Of a DNA stretch of 64,000 nucleotides, positions 58,138 through 64,000 are shown piece after piece (the first letter of the stretch is position 1; each line of letters begins with the position of its first letter). The translations under genes and the position numbers were made by a program. Under the pieces are notes generated by a model. The model searched no databases, was not told the DNA's origin, and worked only from the letters and a program-made list of their open reading frames with translations. This DNA is from Sporosarcina ureae (GTDB lineage Bacteria > Bacillota > Bacilli > Bacillales_A > Planococcaceae), in the NCBI RefSeq assembly GCF_029267015.1, contig NZ_JARIEA010000020.1:1-64000 (forward strand), given 5' to 3'.

Positions 58138-59142
58138 GTGAAAATTCAAAACCCGCACGATAAGTTTTTTAAAGAAAGCATGGGGAATACCGAAGTGGCC
58201 AAAGACTTCCTTGCAAACTATTTACCGGTGGCGGTGATGGAAGTTATTGATCTTGCTTCACTGCAACTTGAAAAAGATAGTTTTATCAACTCAAGTCTTG
58301 AAGAAAACTTCTCCGATTTACTCTTCAGTGCTGAAATTGACGGCAAAGAAGGGTATCTGTATTTCCTCTTTGAGCATAAAAGTTATATCGATGGTGGAAT
58401 TGCTTTTCAGTTATTGAAATACATGACGGAAATATGGGATCTTAAAAGAAACAAAGAACATGTCAAAGAACTTCCGGTAGTCATTCCCCTTGTGATTTAC
58501 CATGGTAGAACGGAATGGAATAAATCCACGAACCTAGGAAGTATGTTGAACGGGTACGACCAATTGCCGATAGAGGCCCAAAAATTAGTACCTAACTTCG
58601 AATACTTAATTTATGATATATCCTCATATAAAGATGAAGACATCAAGGGAATAGCACAAACGCGTATCGTGCTTACGCTACTTCGTGATATTCATTCGGG
58701 TGAATCAACGAAGCTACGGCAGTCAATTTTGCGTGCTGTGTATTACTTGGAGGAATTAGATAACAAGGAAAGTGGTATCGGTTATTTTGAAACTATTATG
58801 CGTTATGTTCTCAGTGCCGGCAGAGCATTGACTAAAAGAGATATTACGATGATCGTACGGGAAGTAGAAAACAATTTTCCAGAAGGAAGTGAGTTAGCTA
58901 TGACGTTGGCAGATCAGTGGAGAGAAGAAGGAATTCAAAAGGGAATTGAAAAGGGGAAACAAATTGGTAAAGAGGAAGCACTGGCGGAAGTTGCTGCTAA
59001 CCAATTAACCGAGAGATTTGGTAAATTACCGTTGGATATTAAGGAAGCCATTATGGAGGCAGACTCGATTGCATTGGGACTGTTGTTGTCCAATATTTTC
59101 CGTTATGAATCTGTTGAGGATGTTTGGAAATATATTCGGTAA
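58138..59142 (+). CDS. Rpn family recombination-promoting nuclease/putative transposase
   Basis: A 334-residue PD-(D/E)XK protein. NPHDKFFKESMGN (about 4-16) is the family opening; the active site reads FSDLLFSAEIDGKEGYLYFL then FEHKSY, with Asp near 61 and Glu-x-Lys in FEHKS (about 82). The C-terminal half is helical with IQKGIEKGKQIGKEEALAEV. Rpn nucleases raise recombination in E. coli; some act in phage defence. I prefer the GTG at proper distance from GAAGGAG; the ATG two codons earlier sits against it. Confidence 0.88.
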   Translation: MKIQNPHDKFFKESMGNTEVAKDFLANYLPVAVMEVIDLASLQLEKDSFINSSLEENFSDLLFSAEIDGKEGYLYFLFEHKSYIDGGIAFQLLKYMTEIWDLKRNKEHVKELPVVIPLVIYHGRTEWNKSTNLGSMLNGYDQLPIEAQKLVPNFEYLIYDISSYKDEDIKGIAQTRIVLTLLRDIHSGESTKLRQSILRAVYYLEELDNKESGIGYFETIMRYVLSAGRALTKRDITMIVREVENNFPEGSELAMTLADQWREEGIQKGIEKGKQIGKEEALAEVAANQLTERFGKLPLDIKEAIMEADSIALGLLLSNIFRYESVEDVWKYIR

Positions 59143-59192
59143 GGTTTTTGATGAGGGTTTTCTTATAAAAATAAACAGACAATCTATAGTTG

Positions 59193-59262
59193 TGGACGCT
59201 AAAACAGCAGAGCCTACAGACATGGTTTCGACTCCTGCGTCTCCATTATGAGATTAAGGTGT
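59193..59262 (+). repeat. Right, decayed copy of the ssrA 3' end
   Basis: Matches the tmRNA from TGGACGCT through TTTCGACTCC to the CCA-adjacent CGTCTCCATTATG, with about ten changes and one deletion. The T stem no longer pairs well, so it is not a functional tRNA-like end. A stem-loop (AGGGATAT/ATATCTCTT) followed by T-rich sequence lies just after, like a terminator. Confidence 0.85.
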
Positions 59263-59339
59263 AATAGTTAGTAAGGGATATTTTACAAGGGAATGCTCTT
59301 GTGTGATATCTCTTATTTTTATTAGGAGAGGTAATATTT

Positions 59340-60077
59340 ATGAATGAAAAACTGTATCGACTCACATTGATTAAAAAGAACCTCGATCAACTACGACCTT
59401 TTTCAAAAGAACTGACTAGAAGCCTGAACGAAGATTTTATAATTAAAAGTACATATCACTCCAATGCGATTGAGGGGAATAGATTATCGGTTTATGAAAC
59501 GAAGGCAGTGCTGGAGGACGGCATAGTTATTGCCGGTAAATCCATGAGAGAACATTTAGAAGCTATAAATCATAAGGAAGCAATTTTAGTTGCTGAAGAA
59601 ATCGTGCAGCAAGATCAGCCTTTCTCGGAAATGGTGATTAAAGAATTGCATGGCATCGTCTTGCATTCAATAGACAGAGCTAATGCTGGAAAATATAGAG
59701 AGCAGAATGTGATCATTTCAGGTGCCTCTCATACGCCACCTGATGCTGTAGTAGTTCCGCAGTTAATGACGGATTTGATTGAGTGGTATAATGCTGCCGC
59801 AGGTTTACATCCAGTGGAAAGAGCTGCGATTCTTCACAGTAAGTTTGTAAATATTCATCCATTCACTGATGGCAATGGCAGAACGGCCCGTTTGTTATTG
59901 AATTTAGAGCTGGTACGATCAGGTTATTTACCGGTTATTATTGAGACAGAGCGCCGGTTTGAATATTATGCGTTGTTGGATCGGGCTGCTGTTACAGGGG
60001 ATTATAAGGGGGTTGTGGAGTTTGTAGTGGATTATGAAGAGTTGGAATTGGAACGGTATTTAGGGTTTATCGGTTAG
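59340..60077 (+). CDS. Fic family protein, class II
   Basis: A 245-residue Fic protein. The active motif HPFTDGNGRTAR (about 177-188) is intact, so AMP transfer to a target hydroxyl is likely. The inhibitory helix motif SNAIEGN (about 41-47) lies N-terminal to the Fic fold, marking an autoinhibited class II enzyme. GAGAGGTAA precedes the ATG. It directly follows the ssrA-linked segment and may belong to the same accessory zone. Its target cannot be deduced. Confidence 0.92.
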   Translation: MNEKLYRLTLIKKNLDQLRPFSKELTRSLNEDFIIKSTYHSNAIEGNRLSVYETKAVLEDGIVIAGKSMREHLEAINHKEAILVAEEIVQQDQPFSEMVIKELHGIVLHSIDRANAGKYREQNVIISGASHTPPDAVVVPQLMTDLIEWYNAAAGLHPVERAAILHSKFVNIHPFTDGNGRTARLLLNLELVRSGYLPVIIETERRFEYYALLDRAAVTGDYKGVVEFVVDYEELELERYLGFIG

Positions 60078-60454
60078 TAAGATTGCTTCCCTAACGTCAT
60101 GACTAAACTCAGGTACTTCATCCTTACTCAACTTGAAAGCAATTCAGAATTGTAATGAATTACGGCACCACGTCCCAACAAAAATCAGAAACAATTCAGC
60201 AGTGAAACTAGAGTGGTATAAGGACCTGATACCTTTTAATAAAGATCTAAATAGCTATATAGTTCCGTCCCTTTTCTTTAGGGTACTATCATGAATCCCA
60301 TACCCTCTATCGTAGTGACCGACGTACAATGTCAAGAACTGCGGCAACAATCATTGGGCATATTCAAGTCACTGGCAGTTTACTTCGATAACTATAGGGA
60401 GTAGTAATGAGTATAAAAAAATGGGCATACAATCTTATAGGAAAGGTGGTTACT
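60078..60454. other. Gap with a short hairpin and a repeat relic
   Basis: GGTAT and ATACC around AAGGACCTG form a hairpin followed by TTTT (60213-60237), a possible weak terminator of the Fic gene. The stretch AAATCAGAAACAATTC to AGGACCTG resembles the repeat at 61955-62019. No gene is seen before the GAAAGGTGG of the next one. Confidence 0.45.
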
Positions 60455-61375
60455 ATGAAAAAAATTGGAGTAGGTATTGTTTCTTTAGTATTGATTATTA
60501 CAGTGTCTTCTATTATAGCAGAAACAAAAGTTGTCCATTCAGAGAGAAAAGTAGAAGTTAGTTTAGTTAAAAGTATGGAAGAAAACAAAATGGAAAATAA
60601 AAAGATAGAAGTGCTATTAACAAAAGTCACGCAGGAACTACAAAATACGGGATATGGTCTGGTAGGGTTAAGTTTTTCCTCTGATGACCATATATTAACC
60701 GTGAAAGTTGAGGATAAGGAATTTCTAGCAAAAAATAAGAGTGAAATTGAAAATATAATTGTGAGTATTGCAAAGGATATTGAGTTTCAAGAGTTTGATG
60801 TGGATTTCGAGGTTTTGAATAGCCTTGGTGAAATAGATCAGGAACAACAAAATATAACAGAATCATTTGTTAAAATATCAAAAGTGACATCTGATTTATT
60901 AAAAGAAATGGGATATCATGATATTAACTTTTCATTATCTTCTCATCCTCAACAGGAAATCGTTATTGAGGGGATGAATGAGGGTTTAGAGAAGAAGAAT
61001 GAAATTGAAAAACTTATCGAGAAAGCTATATTCTCAAATACAAACATGAACTTCACAGTTAAAATACAGAAAAAAAGTGAAAGTAAATTAAGAGATCAAA
61101 ATTGGCAACCTATTTTTAGTGCTGTAAGAGAGGAAACTAAAAAAGAATTTAAGGAATATACTGGATTTGCATATTCGTTTCACCCTGAACCTTTACAAAT
61201 TATTATTAAAACTAATTTAGAAAAACCTAAGTGGTTTTGGAACTCTAATCAAAAGGGTAAGCAAATAACAAATTATGTAGAGAAAACAATAGAATTGAAA
61301 AGGGAAGAGCTTTCAATTGAAGAAATTCCACATGTAATTATTATCAGGGATAAAAATGGTGAGAAAATAAACTAG
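60455..61375 (+). CDS. Exported or membrane-anchored protein with three repeats, unknown function
   Basis: A 306-residue protein. Residues 1-25 form a signal or anchor (MKKIGVGIVSLVLIITVSSI). Three related blocks of about 75 residues follow: VTQELQNTGYGLVGLSFSSD onward, VTSDLLKEMGYHDINFSLSS onward and VREETKKEFKEYTGFAYSFH onward, each a helix, a beta strand and an IENIIVS or IEKLIEKA-type helix. It recalls DUF4030 proteins of Bacilli, but I cannot confirm that. The start is the ATG with GAAAGGTGG upstream; an earlier ATG adds 16 residues. Lower GC than its neighbours suggests transfer. Confidence 0.6.
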   Translation: MKKIGVGIVSLVLIITVSSIIAETKVVHSERKVEVSLVKSMEENKMENKKIEVLLTKVTQELQNTGYGLVGLSFSSDDHILTVKVEDKEFLAKNKSEIENIIVSIAKDIEFQEFDVDFEVLNSLGEIDQEQQNITESFVKISKVTSDLLKEMGYHDINFSLSSHPQQEIVIEGMNEGLEKKNEIEKLIEKAIFSNTNMNFTVKIQKKSESKLRDQNWQPIFSAVREETKKEFKEYTGFAYSFHPEPLQIIIKTNLEKPKWFWNSNQKGKQITNYVEKTIELKREELSIEEIPHVIIIRDKNGEKIN

Positions 61376-61499
61376 AGGGATTTCAAAACATATGTATTTC
61401 TTAAATTAGCTGGTTTTGGTTAGTTATAAGCCCACACCATTGCAAATCTCTTCATTTAAACTCATACTAATAGAATGAATAGCGTAAGGAGGAAAACTA

Positions 61500-61904
61500 A
61501 TGAAGATTGGTGTAGCGATTGATGGATCACAGAATGCGTTGCGGGCAGTAGAGCATGCAGTGAAGACGGCGGGGATGTTTCCTGAGGCGGAACTGAAAAT
61601 GATCTATGTGGTGGATTTTAACACGGCGAATGATGAGCGAATGAGCAAGGAAGATACGAAAACAATCAGGGAGCGCGTGACACAACCAGCGATGGAGCTG
61701 GCTCAGCAGGCAGAAATCAACGTAGAACTTGTCGTTTTCGAAGGAGATCCAGCACAGAGAATTTTGCAGTACGCGGATGCAAACCGGCTTGATCACTTGG
61801 TCATTGGGAGCCGCGGACTGAACGTCGTGCAGGAAATGATGCTCGGAAGCGTCAGCCATAAAGTGATCAAGGAAGCACAATGTCCGGTGACGATTATTAA
61901 ATAA
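61500..61904 (+). CDS. Universal stress protein (UspA family)
   Basis: A 134-residue Usp domain. IGVAIDGSQNALRAVEHAV is the N-terminal ATP-contacting region, and GSRGLNVVQEMMLGSVSHKV (about 103-122) is the G-2x-G-9x-G-S motif of ATP-binding members. GTAAGGAGG precedes the ATG. It stands alone with its own terminator. The cellular role is likely stress survival; no specific function can be given. Confidence 0.93.
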   Translation: MKIGVAIDGSQNALRAVEHAVKTAGMFPEAELKMIYVVDFNTANDERMSKEDTKTIRERVTQPAMELAQQAEINVELVVFEGDPAQRILQYADANRLDHLVIGSRGLNVVQEMMLGSVSHKVIKEAQCPVTIIK

Positions 61905-61907
61905 GTA

Positions 61908-61937
61908 AGCCCTCCGCATTGTAGCGGAGGCTTTTTT
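61908..61937 (+). terminator. Rho-independent terminator after the Usp gene
   Basis: AGCCCTCCGC pairs with GCGGAGGCT around ATTGTA, then T6. Confidence 0.9.
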
Positions 61938-61954
61938 AGTTATAGAAGGAAGAT

Positions 61955-62019
61955 GTCAGGCCCCTAAACAAATCAGAAATAATTTTGAATTGGAGTTGTG
62001 TTAGGGCCTGGCACTTTTT
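61955..62019. repeat. Inverted repeat with GTCAGGCCCCTAA ends
   Basis: GTCAGGCCCCTAA faces TTAGGGCCTGGC across about 34 nt, followed by ACTTTTT on the plus strand. It lies between convergent genes. A diverged relative is at about 60163-60238, suggesting a small intergenic repeat family. Confidence 0.65.
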
Positions 62020-62023
62020 GACG

Positions 62024-62875
62024 TTACACTTCTATCCCCGCAATCCCAAATCCTCCAGGACCAGAATGTGTCGAGATCATACCACCCGCTTCCATCCAAA
62101 GAATATTTTCAAATCCGTTTTCCGATGCAATTTCATTGATCCGTTCTTTAATAGTCTCACTGAGTCCGATTGAGTATATGAAATAAATTTGTTGTCGATC
62201 AATGTCGTATTGCTGTAAATAATCAAGCAGTAAACTTTCAGCCACTTTGCTCATTTTTCCCCGATACTTTTTAGTCGAAACAAGCTTTCCTTCCACTAAT
62301 TCAATACATGGTTTGATTTTTAACAAAGCCCCGCCTAGATACGCCATATTGCTAACTCGTCCGCCAGCTCGTAAAAAATCTAAGCTACCTGGAACGAAGG
62401 CGAGTCTTGCTTTTGGAACCTTTGCTTCGATTTTCTCCAGCAAGTGGACAGGATCCATTTCAGGTTCTTCCTCCAGCAGAGCCACCGCATACATAATCAC
62501 CGCAGTTAATCCACCTGTAACGTTTAATGCATCCAGTAAATAAATATCCTCTACATCTTCCGCTGCTGTTAACGCATTTTGATAGGAAACAGAAGCCTTT
62601 GATGTGTATCCTATATGAACAATTGTATGATCAGGGAATTCGGTTCGAATCTTTTTGAAGAACTCTTGGTACTCATGGGTATTCGTGGCGGCAGTGGACG
62701 GGATTTTTTTAGTTCGATCGTAAAAATCAAAGATGTCTTGTACGGGTAGATGACCGTCTAAATAGTCCTGTCCGTCCATGACGACGTGCATGGGTACTAC
62801 ATGGATGTTGTGTTTCTTTGCTAGAAATTCTGGTAGATCGGCACCGCTTTCGGTTGTTAGGATGATTTTTTTCAT
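62024..62875 (-). CDS. DegV family fatty-acid-binding protein
   Basis: A 283-residue DegV protein. The N-terminal domain begins IILTTESGADLP; the lipid-carboxylate contact loop is PSTAATNTHEYQ (about 59-70) followed by HIGYTSKASVSYQNA. The C-terminal domain contains FLRAGGRVSNMAYLGGALLK (about 167-186). Such proteins (FakB) bind fatty acids for phosphorylation by FakA; no fakA is in the window. Its ATG is preceded by a weak GGAGGCG on the minus strand. Confidence 0.92.
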   Translation of the reverse strand: MKKIILTTESGADLPEFLAKKHNIHVVPMHVVMDGQDYLDGHLPVQDIFDFYDRTKKIPSTAATNTHEYQEFFKKIRTEFPDHTIVHIGYTSKASVSYQNALTAAEDVEDIYLLDALNVTGGLTAVIMYAVALLEEEPEMDPVHLLEKIEAKVPKARLAFVPGSLDFLRAGGRVSNMAYLGGALLKIKPCIELVEGKLVSTKKYRGKMSKVAESLLLDYLQQYDIDRQQIYFIYSIGLSETIKERINEIASENGFENILWMEAGGMISTHSGPGGFGIAGIEV

Positions 62876-63151
62876 TGTTGGTCGCCTCCAGTTTGTATTT
62901 TAGTAGATGTATGGGTTATTGAGTTTAGTTTAACTATACAGGATAGATGAGCGATGTATGTCTAGATTAATGGAATATGTAAAACGATTTTTGTTCCATA
63001 TACTGATTATTTTATAAAAAAAGTCCCTGTATAGGAAGTTTTCATGTTTGTTTCTTGTATTAGTACTTTTATTTTGAAACTATTCCTAGATTTCCGCGTC
63101 TGTAAGCTGAATACACGGATAGATTCTATAATTTAGAGAGGATGAGAGTAA

Positions 63152-64000
63152 ATGAAAAGAAAATTACTGGCGATAGTGGGTGCATTGTTGATTGCGTGCA
63201 GCTCGCCTTTATCCAGCATGGCCGCAAGCAAACAACCATTTCCTGATGTGCCCGCAACGAAGCACTTTGCGAAAGCGGTCAATGAATTGGCAGAGCGCAA
63301 TATTATAGGAGGCTATCCCGACGGTACGTTCAAGCCAGGGAATAATATTACAAGAGGACAGGCTGCCGCGATTATTGCGAAGATGATTAAACTAGATATG
63401 AACAATGTGAAAAATCCAGGCTTCAAAGATGTAACGAAGGCAAATGGCTACTACAACGCCATTGCCGCGCTTGCGGAAGCCGGGATCATCGGCGGTTACG
63501 AAGATGGACGCTACGGACCCAATGATCCTGTCAAACGAGGCCAGTTTGCGTCGATCCTCGTCAAAGCGTTTGATTTGCCGCGTTATAGTCCATATGAAAT
63601 CCGCCATCCATTCAAGGATGTCAGTTTCCTGCAATCCCATGATCGAAATATCTTGATTCTTTACAAACTGGGAATTACTACGGGCACGTCGCCTGACAAA
63701 TTCAGCGTGAATGAACCGGTGACCAGAGGACAGGCCGCGAAATTAATGAAAACGACAGAAGAGGTAAAACCCCCGATGACGACTATAACCGCCGCGGATG
63801 TGGGAGTGGATAGACTCTATAACGTGATATGGAAGACGGACACGGACTTGTATGAGTCGATTGAAGTCTATGGCAAGCCGGGTTACACCGAAACGAAAAT
63901 TCAACTCCTTCCATTGAAAGAAGGAAAAGGAACACTCAATATTTCGGGCGCCATGTTGCAGAATGACTCTTCCGCAAGCAATGAAAAAAGAGTCGATAAA
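63152..64000 (+). CDS. S-layer homology domain protein, 3' end beyond the window
   Basis: Open from ATG to the window edge, 283 codons, partial. A signal peptide (MKRKLLAIVGALLIACSSPL, cleavage near SSMAA at 21-25) is followed by three SLH domains: FPDVPATKHFAKAVNELAER with GGYPDGTFKPG (about 30-85), FKDVTKANGYYNAIAALAEA with GGYEDGRYGPN (about 90-145), and FKDVSFLQSHDRNILILYKL with TTGTSPDKFSV (about 152-205). TRGQAA-type ends are present. A non-SLH region begins at about 215. SLH triplets bind pyruvylated wall polymers. GAGAGGATGAGA precedes the ATG. Confidence 0.92.
   Translation, partial: MKRKLLAIVGALLIACSSPLSSMAASKQPFPDVPATKHFAKAVNELAERNIIGGYPDGTFKPGNNITRGQAAAIIAKMIKLDMNNVKNPGFKDVTKANGYYNAIAALAEAGIIGGYEDGRYGPNDPVKRGQFASILVKAFDLPRYSPYEIRHPFKDVSFLQSHDRNILILYKLGITTGTSPDKFSVNEPVTRGQAAKLMKTTEEVKPPMTTITAADVGVDRLYNVIWKTDTDLYESIEVYGKPGYTETKIQLLPLKEGKGTLNISGAMLQNDSSASNEKRVDK

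Larger units (their letters stand above)
57980..59262. mobile_element. 1.2-kb ssrA-linked segment carrying an Rpn-type gene
   Basis: A repeat of the tmRNA 3' end flanks a single gene. The left copy is the functional tmRNA end, the right copy has decayed in the T arm. No integrase is inside, so this is a remnant, a passenger of a lost helper, or a tandem duplication. Confidence 0.7.

Overview
The window is chromosomal DNA of a low-GC, endospore-forming Bacillota, most likely a Planococcaceae member of the Sporosarcina type. The evidence is gene order shared with Bacillus subtilis: hpr-ytxH-hit/ecsAB, uvrBA-yvlB, hprK-lgt-yvoD-ppaX-yvoF, yvcD-trxB-yvcI-rapZ-yvcK-whiA-crh, clpP, cggR-gap-pgk-tpiA-gpmI-eno and secG-est-rnr-smpB-ssrA. 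A YjcZ-type small protein and AGGAGG ribosome binding sites agree. The assignment rests on synteny and protein character, not on a database search.

Layout. 1-4.8 kb: small membrane proteins, the MarR-type regulator Hpr, a YtxH protein, HIT hydrolase, the EcsAB transporter and an IDEAL-domain protein. 4.9-11 kb: UvrB/UvrA and a YvlB-like DUF4097 protein. 11.08-11.44 kb: two units of a repeat with strict 21-bp periodicity. 11.4-23.7 kb: cell-wall amidase, the HprK cluster, the trxB-to-crh cluster and clpP with a CtsR operator. 23.9-39.8 kb: a 15.9-kb genomic island in a tRNA-Arg(CCG) gene, bounded by a 32-bp direct repeat. It carries a tyrosine integrase, GIY-YIG nuclease, a probable structured RNA with operator and iteron-like repeats before a possible replication-initiator gene, an AlbA_2/Schlafen-type protein, a decayed resolvase, a type I restriction-modification system (hsdR, hsdM, hsdS), an intact resolvase, and a two-gene CBASS-like module (CD-NTase plus S-4TM pore-forming effector) at its right end. 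40-43.4 kb: an ArsR remnant and a Mn-type ABC transporter operon with three MntR-box-like sites. 43.5-45 kb: LemA and a TPM-domain protein. 45.05-45.65 kb: three more units of the 21-bp-period repeat, in tandem at exactly 233 bp. 45.7-53.3 kb: a glutaredoxin-like gene and the glycolytic operon under CggR, with a cre-like site. 53.4-58.1 kb: secG, esterase, rnr, smpB and tmRNA. 58.1-59.26 kb: a 1.2-kb segment with an Rpn-type nuclease gene between the tmRNA 3' end and a decayed second copy of that 3' end. 59.3-64 kb: Fic protein, a three-repeat exported protein, universal stress protein, DegV and the start of an S-layer-homology protein cut by the window edge.

How the parts work together. The chromosomal parts are housekeeping: excision repair, carbon-flux control (HprK, Crh, YvcK, CggR, cre), proteolysis and ribosome rescue. 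The accessory parts are defence and mobility: restriction-modification, a cyclic-nucleotide abortive-infection pair, an AlbA_2 protein and nucleases, held in two elements that use stable-RNA 3' ends (tRNA-Arg and tmRNA) as attachment sites. Several repeat families sit between genes: the 21-bp-period array, a 127-bp near-identical structured element found in both the cggR-gap and est-rnr gaps, and a related element with 13-bp terminal inverted repeats before clpP.
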